NCBI GenBank assembly: GCA_963682055.1
Contig: OY821747.1
Location: 20,768,126-20,832,125, forward strand
Source: Primula veris
Lineage: Eukaryota; Streptophyta; Magnoliopsida; Ericales; Primulaceae
Reading direction: 5' to 3'
Length of the DNA: 64,000 nucleotides
Shown here: one piece after another, positions 36,401 through 48,714 of the stretch
Position numbering within the stretch: the stretch's first letter is position 1
Layout of the letters: each line of letters begins with the position of its first letter
The notes under the pieces: model-generated
Database searches by the model: none
What the model was told of the DNA's origin: nothing
The model's input: the letters and a program-made list of their open reading frames with translations, nothing else
Position numbers and translations under genes: made by a program

Positions 36401-39400
36401 ATGGCAAATCGTAGTACTATGACCCTACTATTGAAAGTGTGCATTTTGAGGTTGTTATGGACCATATCGTTGCTGCTCGAGCCTTTTAGTGTAATTTGCC
36501 ACACAACTGGCACATTTGACACTACGAATAATGTAGTCATGACACCACCCGACAGCATGTGCACCCTTGCTGTGACTATACATGGTTACAAATGCCAAGA
36601 GTTACACGTAAGTCCCTCGAAATCGATATATGCATACAACTTGTGTCATATTCAGTAATTTTTCCTTAACATTTCTTCGATATGGTTCAAGAAGATTATA
36701 TGTAACAAGGGCGTATGAATATATTGGAATGTGCAGGTGACAACCGACGATGGATATATATTAAGTGTTCAGAGGATTTCTCAAGGGCGCGATAGTGGTG
36801 TAGGATATGATAATAATGGATCCAACAACAATAACAAACAGCCTGTTTTACTGCAACATGGCCTTCTTGTGGTACTTATATGTATATTTATAATAAGTTA
36901 TTCACTGTAATTATGTGGGGTGAATTTTGTCCCAAAACAGTTTTATGCTTATTTTGATAGCCACTAGCTATAGTCTTCTAGGGACAACTTGCATTTCTCA
37001 ATTCTCACCACATAGACTATAAATCTCATACCAGGGAGGATGAACAAGTACACCAACAAGGAAAAAATTAAATAGTTAGATATTGTGATTGCGTAAACAG
37101 AATAGTTCGTAACTGGGACTATCACCGTCTTTTGGTAGTTAAAATCTATACTCTTTCTCGCTTTGTCTGAGTTCATGGTTTGAACGAAATTATTCTTTTT
37201 GATATGTAGTGTTAAAACGAGGAATATGTGTAAATCGTGACATGGTGTTAAACCAGGATAAATTTAGATAATTTTACATTACTCGCATATAGTGGCATTT
37301 CTCATGATACCCATCGAAACAAGGGTATGTAAATTGTAATTGGAATAGTATTAGTGATCAACTGATCATTGTTTTAAGGATTTGTAGACTTTATTTTTAT
37401 GTCGTATTCTTAAGAAAGTACATATCATGTTTTAATTAGATGAAGTCCATACCCATAGATGTGGCGAAGGAGGCCTTGGATATGGTTCTTTAGTTGTGGA
37501 TAAGCTGGTCAAACGAATCAAACCACCGCTATGTTACAGCCAAATTTGTCTCGTAGTATTATGAAAGTGAATGATATATCTACGACATCTAAGTAGTTGT
37601 CAATCTGTAAAAAAGTAAGGCTGTCCATTAGTATGAAAGTGTTTATCAGTTTCTCACATTTCTTTATATTTTTCCTTTTAAAAAATTGTGAAAAGTATAA
37701 TAGGAGATAAGAAGACCGTCATGGTTTTATCATTAGTATGAAGTTTATTACATGATTTACTTCAAAAACTTCATTACTTAGGTGATTTGAAAAAACTACG
37801 GCTGTCAGATAATAGAATCAGAAACGACTTTTATCGATGATCTTCTTGATACAAGTGCCTGATTACGACTACTAGTTCCGATGCAAAACTATTTTTTGAG
37901 CTCATTTCTCAAGAGAATATAATCTGTATTTATTCTATGACTACGCTTGCACAGGAATTTTCTGTGAGGTGTTTGATTTGTTTACACTCTCTACGTGTGT
38001 AAAATGCCACTCTCTTAGGTTTGAACTCATAACTGAGTAATTTGGATACATTAGGCTAAACTTGGGACCAACTTGATCTTCTCTTTCATGCTTGGCCAAC
38101 ATAGTCAAATGACTACTTCTATTTTTACTTGGGTTTGCATAGAAGACTACAAACTTTGCTTTCTGTATTTTTTTGTTTTAGTCATAAGTTCCAAAATAAT
38201 GTTTACTAATGTGGTTTCTGGATAACCTTTTACTATGAACATTGTAGATATGGAATTTACCATATTTCTGGAGTACATGTTTCTTCTAGTTTGAATTTTA
38301 CCATTGACAGAGTAAAAACGAGTTCTAGTAATCGCAGGATGAGATCTAGATAACTAAATGTAGAATCAGATGTATTAATGTGTATAATCATGTATCTATA
38401 TGTTTGAGGAAAGTACAAAAACTGAAGAACATATTTCTGATAAACATTGATATCACCAGAAGTTAAAAGTCCAAAGATCACAATCCAGTCTTTTATCCTA
38501 TACAAATCACTCAGAATCTTAATAAAAGACTGGAAGTCTGGAACTATACCAAAAGTGTGTCCTTAACATCAATCTCGTGAGTTTGACTATTCCCTTGGAG
38601 TGACAAAAATAATTAACCTATCTTGAAAATCTTTTGAACAATCAAGAATTATTATTTAGTCTTACCATAAGTTTAGAAGTTAGAAGTTAGAAGTTAGAAG
38701 TCGATACTTAAATGGAATATATATTCAGGACGGGATGACATGGCTCTTCAATTCTCCCGATCAATCTTTGCCACTGATTTTGGCTGACAACGGTTTTGAT
38801 GTGTGGATCAACAACATCAGAGGGACACGATTCAGTCGCCGCCATGTATCGCTTGACACTAGCCAAACGGTACTTAATAAGCAAAGATCATTTGATTTTA
38901 TTTCATTTGATAAGAAAATGTCTACTAATGGATTCTTTACTAGGAATACTGGAATTGGACGTGGGACGATCTTGTGACGCACGAACTACCTGCAGTTATT
39001 GATTTTGTATTCAAACAAACGAGGCAAAAAATTCATTACGTCGGCCACTCCATGGTAAGCATTACATACATTTCTACATAAGAGTGATAATCGGAATAGT
39101 AAGTTAAATTAATAAAGAAATTATAAAATTAACAGAATACTAATCAGTAAATATAATGAGTACATAATGTGTGTGCAGGGAACTCTGATAGCATTGGCAT
39201 CATTTTCCGAAGGGTTACAAATAGACAAAGTGAAGTCAGCTGTTTTATTATGCCCAATTGCTTACTTGAGCCATATGACCACTGCATTTGGTGTTCTTGC
39301 AGCTAGGTACTTTATTGGAGAGGTAATTCTTTGCATTTTAAAAAAAAAAAAACTTATTAAAGAGGATCAAGGGATTTCACCAAAATATTCGTATATATAT

Positions 39401-41328
39401 CATCATAAACTAACGAATAAGCCTAGAAGTAGTAATTATCAAGAAGGTAAGTATCTTCAAAAGGATGATTTAAATTTAAATTTATCAAGGCTTGATGGGA
39501 TTGGACTCGTTATCGCATTATCTTTCAATACCATGATCCACACAAACTAGTACATTTTCAACAGATTTTACCATCTATATTTTAATTAGTACTGTATATA
39601 TATGTTATTACTATCATCTCAGACTTTCTTGTTTCATTTGCAGATCACATCAATCTTTGGCCTCGCAGAATTCGATCCGAAAGGGTAATCAAGCAAAGCA
39701 ACATAACTTTATTTCATTATTTTCATATCGTGCTTGTTGTGGCAGCTACAGTAAATGGAATTTGTTCACTATGTACAGGGTCCCTGTGGCCGACTTTGTA
39801 AAAGCTATGTGTGTTCAACCTGGTGTGGATTGTTACGACTTAATGACAGCAATTACTGGTACTATTATATTAAGCCGCCTTTTTGTTTTTCAAAAATCAG
39901 CACCGCAACTTATAGTTATAATAAGTGATTTCTATTTACCTTTGAAACTAGACTGAATTTACATGTACGTTTGTGTTTTAACTTATCAAGGGAAAAATTG
40001 TTGTCTCAATACCTCCACGGTGGAGCGCTTCTTAGAGAATGAACCTCAACCTACAGCAACTAAGAACCTGGTGCATTTGGCTCAAAGTAAGTCTATTTAG
40101 CCTTGTTGCAGGCTGCTTATTTCGTCATTTTTATTCCTTGCTAAAAAGCTGGACTGCTTTTTGTTAACTAGCTTGCCAAGTTTTCTAGTTATTTAGCCTG
40201 AACTAGCTTGAAGCTTCAGGATGAATGAACCTATCGTTTTTCTCAACCTAAAAAATCTACCTTATTTGCTTAAAAGCTCAGTCAAACAATCCTTAATAAG
40301 CGATATTGCACTTTCATACAAGTTTTAGAAAAGTCTTAAAGATATTGATCAAGTAATGGAGTAAAAAATCCTTGATCCTTATTTGTTGGGTTACATCAAA
40401 TGATTAAACATTAAATGTTTGCTTTCTCAAACAAGTTCATAACAGGCCCTGTCTGGTTGCAGCAAATAAGCTCAGTCATTTTTTTTTTTTTCTTGGTTAA
40501 GATGCAATACATAGGTAATATGTTGATCATTTTATATCTAGTCACTTGCCTGACATAAAAGATTGAAATTTGGGAATGTTCTGGTTTTGGCCCGGAGAAA
40601 ACTAGAAACTTCAAGGTGGACGAATCTAGTTTTTTTTTCTTTCTGAACATGTAAAAAAACAGGCTTGTTTGCTTAAAGGCTTAAGCAAATGATGTTAAGC
40701 ATCTGTGAGAAATGGAATTTTAGCTGGGAGTATGGAAATGATAACTACAACTCACTGTATTACAGATTTTCTGGTTTTGGCTATACAGCTTTGTTAGATC
40801 ATCTCAAAATCTGGCTACTGTCCCGAAAAACAAGACAGAAAGCACTTGATAACTACTACTATATTTTTCTGGGTTTGGTTAGAAAAGCAATAAACTTGAA
40901 GGTGGATGAACCAAGCTTTTTTCCTGAACCTCAAAACATCTAGCTTATTTAGTAGTACAAGAGTTCACTACCGCTGATTATGCAAGTGGTGTTAATGATG
41001 TGCAGCTGTTCGAAATGGAATAATGGCAAAATACGACTATGGAAACGATGATTACAATTTACTGCATTACGGAAATTATAAACCGCCACACTACAATTTG
41101 TCCAACATTCCTCATGATCTCCCTCTCTTCCTCACGTATGGAGGACGTGATTCTCTCTCCGATGCTAAAGACGTAGAGACTCTGCTCGACTATCTAAAGT
41201 TACACGACCCCGAAAAGTTGAGTGTACAACATATCAAGGACTATGCTCACGTGGATTTTATAATGGCGGTTAATGCGAAAAGTCTTGTTTATAATCAAGC
41301 TATCAAGTTTTTTAGGCAACATGTTTAA
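36401..41328 (+). CDS. Triacylglycerol (acid-type) lipase, alpha/beta hydrolase
   Basis: Nine exons join in frame to 425 residues: 36401-36607, 36737-36871, 38729-38869, 38944-39054, 39179-39322, 39644-39684, 39779-39858, 39991-40086 and 41006-41328; all introns are GT-AG. An N-terminal hydrophobic stretch (residues about 8-33) looks like a signal peptide. The AB-hydrolase lid-associated block (TIHGYKCQE ... TTDDGYILSVQRI) comes first, then the oxyanion region LLQHGLLVDGMTW. The nucleophile Ser197 lies in GHSMG, split between exons 4 and 5; Asp367 (YGGRDSLSD) and His400 (DYAHVDF) complete the triad. Length and motif order fit the plant triacylglycerol lipase 1/2 and MPL1-like family, related to animal lysosomal/gastric lipases. 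It likely hydrolyses acyl esters in the secretory pathway, vacuole or apoplast. All frames and catalytic residues are intact. Confidence 0.93.
38666..38702. repeat. (TTAGAAG)n short tandem repeat
   Basis: The heptamer TTAGAAG is repeated four times about 30 bp before the exon 3 acceptor of the lipase gene. Confidence 0.8.
40087..41005. repeat. Repeat units and a pseudo-exon in lipase intron 8
   Basis: A unit containing AACTTCAAGGTGGACGAA, then CTTTCTGAACATGTAAA and GGCTTGTTTGCTTAAA, occurs three times in diverged form (near 40205-40300, 40600-40700 and 40890-40965). At 40701-40765 the sequence resembles the first 65 bp of exon 9 (GTGAGAAATGGAATTTTAGC against GTTCGAAATGGAATAATGGC), but its splice acceptor AG has become AT. 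Part of the last exon was therefore copied into the preceding intron. Confidence 0.7.
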
Positions 41329-41473
41329 ATTAAGTAGTACACAGTGTCACTAGAGTTTGATCATCTACCATATTTTGAAATAGTTGCAATGTTGTAGGTG
41401 CAAATTAGCTAATGAGCAATGCTGGAATGTATAAGTTAACATTTTGGACGTTGATGTTACTTTTAGTAATCGG

Positions 41474-41479
41474 AATAAA
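41474..41479 (+). terminator. Poly(A) signal of the lipase gene
   Basis: AATAAA lies 146 bp after the stop codon. Confidence 0.55.
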
Positions 41480-42800
41480 ACTTATGGGCTTTTTAACTGT
41501 TGGGCCTCTTATTAATTGGGTTTTGATGCTAATGTATAATTATCTTTATCTTTAAGTAGGGAGAAGACCATTATATCCTGAGCCCTGTTATGTTCTATCA
41601 CTAAGTTGTACTCTTTTTACTTGACGACGACGTATAAATTGATTCTCTTATAGCGATCTCATGTGATATCATTCTATTATAATAAGCCAACTCAAGTCAA
41701 ACGAGTCTGCCCAATTTAGCTATTTTTTCTAAAAATACACATACAACTTTATATTAATTACAATAATATCATACTCACATAAAAATATAAAAAGTAAAAA
41801 CTAATTAAACTATTTATCACTCTTTAACAAACAAAAATTCTTTTAAATCTTAAACTATGTTTTTTTTATTATCCACATATTTAATTATATCATAACTATA
41901 CATATTTTTTATATTTTTATTGCGTTATGCATCGCACACGTCACGTGGGGAACGATTACTAGTATTGTATATATGTAGACTTTATTGGGTCATTAGAAAT
42001 GAAAAAAAACCCCATTATATAAAGTTCTCTAAACTGACCAACCACATTTTCAAGCTTTTTTTAGTATACAAGTTTTTTTTAGTATAAAAGTTGTTGCTTG
42101 ATATGTATAGCAGCTTGTTGAAATAATTTACAAGCTTCTAGTCGGTGATTATCATAGCATACTAATATGATATTAAAAGCTCAAACGAACCGGATTTCTT
42201 GGAGATGTTAATTTTTAATTCTAATATTGCCATTTCGCGGAAAACTAAACTAGTCGACTAAACAGAAGTTTGTATATTTGCGAGTTCTAAAGTATACTTA
42301 TGGTTTTGTGAAATTGTATTTTGTCTCGACTTACCCGCGAGGGATTTGATAAAGATCGAAGTAAAAGGGTGTAAAATGCTGATATGCTAAGCAAGACATC
42401 AAAATGTACGGTCGTGTCGTCAACTGAACTTTAGTACGTGCCAATTGCATCATAACATGGAGAAAATATCAAAATATCATGATTGAATTTTCGCACTTGT
42501 AAATTGTAATTGTGCTGTAAGGTAGTGTGATTGCATCCTTAAGATTTCCCCCCAGTTTTGGATATAAAGTGTATTTTTTTTCTTAAGAAAATTTAGAAGG
42601 CATTAAACTTAATTTATTTTGGCAGGAATTCAAATAAGTGTACTAAAGTTGGCAATAGCAAACCATCAAGTCATTGTAGTCGTGATGTTCTGTAATATTT
42701 TATGGTCGTTACTTTGTTCATATTTTATCATGGTCATTGTCTTTTATAGTATTTTATTTATACTCGTCTTTTTTACGATAAATTTTTTGGTCATTTTGGA
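41480..42800. other. Intergenic; possible Helitron 3' end near 41962
   Basis: No gene is supported. At 41925-41962 the sequence GCATCGCACACGTCACGTGG ends in ...ATTACTAGT, resembling a Helitron terminus (short hairpin, then CTAG before T). The 5' end was not identified. Confidence 0.35.
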
Positions 42801-43300
42801 GGACTTCTCCAACAATCTTTATACCCACACATTTAATATTTATACTATTAGTTTATGTCAAGATCCCTTATGAGTCATTGAAACAAATAATTAATTAAAA
42901 CTCATCTAATTAACATAAATTACAAATAAATCAAATACTAATACACGGTTGTAATAAAAAAAACTGCCTCTCTCTATTTTTCCTCTCTGTATTCTCTCTC
43001 TTCACTTGGGTTTGTAGAGATTTATGAGTCTTATTTATCAGGTATTTATTTTGTATTTTAATGTTATTTACGTTTTTAAGTTTGTTTATCCGTTTGAAAT
43101 TTTAAATTAGTTTACATTTAATTCCTACTTTTGAATTAATTAATTCCAATGTCTTGTGAATAGGTCGATAATTAAAAATTGAAGATCAAACCAAACACGC
43201 GTTACACCAGGCATCGTGTGGGTGAGGTGCGCTAGTATTTTATTATGTAAGGCTGTGGGACCCACTAAATGTGAGGTTATAAACCTTGTTGGAGGAGTCC
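42801..43300. mobile_element. 500-bp MITE with GGACTTCTCCAACA termini
   Basis: The left end GGACTTCTCCAACAATCTTT and the right end, in reverse GGACTCCTCCAACAAGGTTT, match over about 40 bp, extending to the inner word CACATTTA on both sides. There is no coding region. The (C/T)TCTCCAACA termini resemble Harbinger-type MITEs. An internal GCGCTAGTATT near 43230 resembles a Helitron 3' end. Confidence 0.65.
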
Positions 43301-44560
43301 TTCAGAAGGACCAAATAAATTATCATTTTTTACACTGCTACCGTGTTACAGGGAATATTCTATAGTCGTACTTTTATAGTATAAAAATATATTTAGTGTA
43401 TTTAATACCACTGTTTAAGGCCCGAAATACGAAATTTCTTACAATTGAGGACATATCGTTAGACAAAATAATACAATTACAGTCACATTCTTTTGCCTAT
43501 CACATGGTGATTGCAATTCTATCAACATATGTAAAATATAGATGCCCAAATATGAGATATAATTACTACAATTTCGTCGATTTATACTGTTAGTCTCTTA
43601 ATTGGACGAATTTTTATAGTTTTATATCTCAATTATTAAAATTGATACTGCAATACCTAAATTATTAACTATCGATAATACAGTATACTAAATTATTTTT
43701 TTCCAATTCGTATGTATTGTGTTTTTAGTTGAGATCATATTATATCATAAAAGAAGTGCCACTAACTGTGTAACTGCGTAAAGGTCTGAACCGTCTGATG
43801 TTTTAATTAGACGATCCAGATCCGATAACAGTCTGCCTAACTGTGTTTTATATCATACTATTCAGCATAAAAGCATATTCTCATGCCGAGTCATCCTAAG
43901 ACGAGTTATTGGAAAATGATTATTGATGTACTTCCAAGGTTCGAACTATTACCACTCAACTCCCACTACTTCAATTTCAGCCAATTAGGTATCCTGGCGT
44001 TCAATATTATTACCAATGAGCACCATTTTCTAATTCTTTTTGTACAATTGAGGTATTCTAGGTACTTTTAGATAATAAAAAAATCTCACTATAAAATGAA
44101 AAGGGAAACACTAAGATATATTATAAGAAACATAAACTTAATCTTTACAATTCGACGAGAATCTTGAAATTGTCTTATTAAAAATGCATAGCTTTTCACA
44201 CATAAGGCGTAACAAATATTTTTCCAATATTATTTAACATAGCTAATTCATAATAAATGTTTAAATTTGTATTTTCTATAGAAAAACGCTGAAAAGATAT
44301 AAAGGGGTGTTAATTGATGATTTTCTTTTTAGAATTTAGACACGTAGTCAAGGATGCTCTAGGTTGTAGCACCTAAGCCCCGTTAAAAAACCTGTCACCA
44401 TTTACTCACGGTAAAATCCTTTAAAAACATCACCTACCGATCACTCGTCACTGCCACTCCGTCGACACCTAGACTAAAATGTTGATATGGTGAGGACTAC
44501 AAAGGCGACCTTGTGGCAAGTAAAAACAACCACCCGACTCGGGTGACAGATTGTTTTCTT
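43301..44560. other. Intergenic, A/T-rich
   Basis: No gene is supported; open frames at 43396-43593 and 43883-44071 lack any recognisable feature. Confidence 0.5.
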
Positions 44561-44950
44561 TTTCTTAAAAAAATCAATACAAAATGATATTTCTGTTTGT
44601 CCAATACAGGTGCAAGGGACAAAATATTCAGTCCGGACTAAGGTGTATGTGACCTTTGGGCTTCTCGTCTGCATGTAGGTGATCATAATCGAAATATAAA
44701 GGTTTGATATTGGAATAGCTAAAACCCCAAAGAGTAAATACATGATAATAAGACTATACGAGATTGTTTTTTTTATTATTATTAAAAAAATCAATACAAA
44801 ATGGTGTTTTTTTTCCCAATATAAGTGCAAGGATGAGAATCTTCAGGTCTGTACTAAGGTGTCGGTGACCCTTGGAATGCACATATGCGATGATAATAGA
44901 AATATAAAGGTTTGATATTGCAATAAGCTAAAACCCCATGTGGTAATTAC
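44561..44950. repeat. Tandem duplication, 217-bp period
   Basis: Two copies share AAAAAAATCAATACAAAATG (from about 44566 and 44783), then GTGCAAGG, ACTAAGGTGT, and GAAATATAAAGGTTTGATATT. Divergence is about 15-20% by eye. Confidence 0.8.
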
Positions 44951-44965
44951 AAATAAAACATGAAT

Positions 44966-45090
44966 TTTTCTACTATACTCTTTTCTGAAAAAGCACACAA
45001 ACCGTAAATTTTTTGTACAAACTGTACATTTTAATTACATACCATAGATAAAATCTACGGTTTGCACTGTAATTTATAGAAATTACATAG
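44966..45090. repeat. Terminal arm with AAACCGTA motifs
   Basis: TACTATACTCTTTTCTGAAA followed by CACAAACCGTAAATTTTTTG is the inverse of the right edge of the arm at 1-980. An inverted TCTACGGTTTGCACTG closes it. It is followed directly by the satellite. Confidence 0.6.
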
Positions 45091-45099
45091 CAGTCCCTG

Positions 45100-46090
45100 C
45101 TATTTCGTAAAAACTGAATATTGGTCATATCAATAAAAATACTGATTTTTTTTTATATAAAAAGCTAAATGCCATATTCTTAAAAATATAGATAAAATAA
45201 AAATGAAGTTTTTATAAATTGCTAAGACTTTTAGATATGATTTTTTTTAAAAAAAATTGGTCAATTATAACAATTTCTCAAAATAAACACAAACGTACAC
45301 TTACACAAATTTGCAAAAAAAAAAAATTTGATTTGACAAATTTCATGTTTGGTTGATTTGAAAATTTTTTTAGTTTACTAGAGTTGGAATATTGGTTCTA
45401 TTAATAAAAATACTCAAATTTTAAAAATTAAAGATGATTTTTTTTTTTAAATTAAACATGAATTTTTTTTATAAAAAACTAAATGCCATATTCTTAAAAA
45501 TATAGATAAAATAAAAATAATTTTTTATAAAATACTAAATCTTTTAGACATGATTTTTTTTATTAAAATTTGGTCAATTCTAACAATCTCTCAAAATAAA
45601 CACAAACGTATACTTACACAAATTTGCCAAAAAAAATTGATTTGACAAATTTCATATTTAGTTAATTTGACATTTTTTTTTAGTTTAGTAAAGTTGCAAT
45701 ATTGGTTATATCAATAAAAATACTCCAATTTTAAAAATTAAACATGATTTTTTTTTTTTATAAAAAAAACTAAATGCCATATTCTTAAAAATATAGATAA
45801 AATAAAAATGAATTTTTTATAAAATAATAAATCTTTTAGACATGATTTTTTTTATATAAATTTGGTCAATTATAACAATCTCTCAAAATAAACACAAATG
45901 TAGACATACAAAAATTTGCCAAAAAAAAGTTGATTTGACAAATTTCATGTTTAGTTGATTCGACAATTTTTTTTATTTTAGTAGAGTTGCAATAATGGTC
46001 ATATCAATAAAAATACTCAAATTTTAAAAATTATACATGATTTTTTTTAATTAAACATGAATTCTTTATTTATAAAAAACTAAATGGCCT
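45100..46090. repeat. Satellite, 270-312 bp units (left part)
   Basis: The marker AATAAAAATACT recurs at 45132, 45403, 45713 and 46006, and each unit also contains CATATTCTTAAAAATATAG, TCTCAAAATAAACACAAACG and TTTGACAAATTTCATGTTTAG. The array is cut at 46090 by the Tat element and resumes at 63195; the next marker falls at 63427, a spacing of about 312 bp once the insertion is removed. Confidence 0.85.
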
Positions 46091-46669
46091 TGATAGAACA
46101 CAAAAATTAGACCCAAATATATCTATTCGGGTATAAATCGACCTCAAACATTATTAGAGGGTACCCAACGCTTGAACACTAAGATCCATGGTATAAAAGT
46201 ACTTTCCACACTTTGGGATAGGCTATCATACCATAAATATCTTAGCACAATTAGTAAAAGCCCACAGTGGAAAAACCCATGAGGTGACGCATGAGATGAA
46301 GACATTTGTCAACATCCTATGAGACATAGATGCCTATAAATAGCCAAGTACCTTCACTGGAAGAAGGACCTGAAAAATCTCAAAGAGAGAGATATATTAG
46401 AAAAATCTGTCAGAGCTTATCTCACTAGAAAGCAAATCGAGCAAGATAAAAGACCGAGCACCGAAGATCAAGATAAAGACCAAGAGTAAAGATCAATACT
46501 AAGATTAAATTATAAACCGAGCAACAAGTGTAATAAGAAACTGTAATCCGAACAAGAATAATACCGAGCAATAATAAAGAATAACCAAGTGTCCAACATT
46601 TATTATCTTTTACTTATTATATTATTGTTGAGAAGCATAACGCCACCGACCAAAGTTATTGCTTTATCA
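46091..46669 (+). repeat. 5' LTR of the Tat element
   Basis: TG...CA LTR of 579 bp. TATA box CTATAAATAG lies at about 46334-46343, which would start the genomic RNA in the second half of the LTR. Confidence 0.93.
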
Positions 46670-46671
46670 AA

Positions 46672-46685
46672 TGGCGCCGTCTCCA
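46672..46685 (+). promoter_or_regulatory. Primer-binding site of the Tat element
   Basis: TGGCGCCGTCTCC starts 2-3 bases after the LTR end. TGGCGCC is the common tRNA 3'-end complement used by plant Ty3/gypsy elements. Confidence 0.7.
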
Positions 46686-46748
46686 CACTTCATCTAGTTC
46701 CTAACTAGTTTCGAAGCCGAACACCCATACTCTATCAGACGAGCAACA

Positions 46749-48675
46749 ATGGTGATTACAAATGAAGAAAACCATCCCGAGGAAGTAGGCACAACGACCA
46801 ACCAAGAAGTCCCAATCCACCAAGACGAGTTAGCGGAACTCCTCGCCATCCGTGACCGATACGAGGCACTCAGGGTCGGAACCAGACCGACCATCTCTAA
46901 CATTCAAACCAACCAACCGATACAAATCGACGGGCTCGTCGACGAGAACCCTACAGACTCGGAGGAAGAAACAGCGCTGTCCGCGGCAAGGCGCAGAAGG
47001 AGACACTTGCCAGTTAGCCGCCGCCTAAACAACGAAGCGCTAGCCACAAACGCAGGGCCCAGCTCAAGGGCCCATCTGCCAGCAGCTTCGGTCAACTCCA
47101 GTTCCCACCGGGTTCGTTTTTAAGCGCACGAAGCCAACCATGGCGAGGAGACAAGGAGGGCACAACACCATACCTCCCACATCTCGGCACACCAATATGG
47201 CATGCCCGAGGACCGTGTACCCGAACAAACGGTCCGACCACCAATCCTCCCACCGCGGATAATTACACCATCCACGGTGGAATTACAACCCCAAGACGGG
47301 AACGCGGTCGCATTGGCAAGGGCCGATGAAAGGCACAATGCTCAGCTTCAAGCTCAGCTGGCAGCATGTATGTCAGCCATGGTCGCAGCCGGCATCACCA
47401 TACCATCAACCCAAATGGCCAATACACATAAAGACCCACGACACGAAGTGGAAGATTCCACTTACCGAGCAGCCATGGAAGTGGCAGGCCGACAACACGA
47501 TACAAGGATACCCCAACAAGGAGAACATGTCCCAAGGACGACCCCGACAGTCTTCGGCTGCCAAGGCGCTCCTATGGGACATGCCATCGACAAAAACCCG
47601 AACGACGGGAGATACACCGAAAACAGGGTCGTCGTAGGATACTACCCACCACCCAACTATGGGGGAGGATACCTCCCCCAATACCAAACACAGGATGACG
47701 CGTTCCAATAAGCATGGGACGTCTGCCAAGAAACACCGTGTACCGAGCAGATAACGCGGTACCGAAATCCTGTGGGGTTCGTCATCCATGAGTTCAAGCT
47801 CTATGATGGGAAAAGCTGTCCAATCGATCACCTGCGACACTACAAAACAAGGATGGAGCTTTCGAGCGATAACACTTCACTGATTTGCAAATTTTTCAAG
47901 AACAGCTTGGGCCAAGAAGCTTCGTCGTGGTATCATAACCTACCATGGGGGTCCATAGGAAGCTGGACGGAACTGCTCCGAGCATACTCTACCCGATATG
48001 CTGCTCATCGGAAGAAGAAGGTCAACATCGAAATCCTTCTGAAAATGGCGATGCTGCCAAATGGGAGACTAAACGACTACTGCATACGCTTCATCGACGT
48101 TGCGAACCAGATTCCGCAGTATGCCAACAACATCGCCATCCAAAACTTCATAAACTCCATCCCCATCGGCTATTGGGCAAGAAGAAAGTTCATCGGCAAG
48201 AGCTTCCTGACTAGTGATGCCCTTCTTGCCTATTGCACCCACCTGAACGATAAGAATGAGGAAATGCGACTCCTCAACCGAACTCTACCAAGAAGAGAGT
48301 CGGTCTGAGAAGCACAGGTGGACCGCAAGAAAGCAAAGAATAATCAGGGGGAAACAATCAAACCGACCAGACGGGACAAAGGTCCCGAGGTCCAGAGACG
48401 GGTAGAGCGACCCCGAGAACCCGAGCATAAACCACTCCAGATCACCTACCCAATGCCAACCAAACCGCCTCACCAAGGTCATTTCCAAGAAAGGGAACGG
48501 AGGAACTTCGACCCGGTCGACCTGCGATACACTTTCAACCTGTCTGTCGAAGATATCCTTAAGGATATATGCAGAGAAAGTTGGTATTCCCGACCAGACC
48601 CATTCGCTTCCTGTAAGAGACTCCAAGCTCTTATGCGCCTATCACGAGGACCACAGCCACCTCACCAAGCACTGC
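46749..48675 (+). pseudogene. gag: Tat gag, disrupted
   Basis: One reading frame runs from 46749 to about 48625 and is interrupted by stops at 47121-47123, 47709-47711 and 48306-48308. A frameshift near 48625-48633 then moves into the pol frame. The N-terminal third is acidic then arginine-rich. The retrotransposon gag core lies at 47772-48300, with FFKNSLGQEASSWYHNLP and the WTELLRAYSTRYA block typical of plant gypsy capsid. After the frameshift a zinc-knuckle-like CAYHEDHSHLTKHC (48634-48675) appears, immediately followed by stops. Capsid protein would package the element RNA, but this copy cannot make it whole. Confidence 0.85.
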
Positions 48676-48714
48676 TGAAATCTGCGGTGGAAGATGAACA
48701 TGTAGGGTGATGCG

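Noticed and set aside
47406..47840. Minus ORF opposite gag
   Set aside because: Shadow of the gag frame; unlike the antisense genes further on, it shows no coiled coil, promoter or polyadenylation signal.
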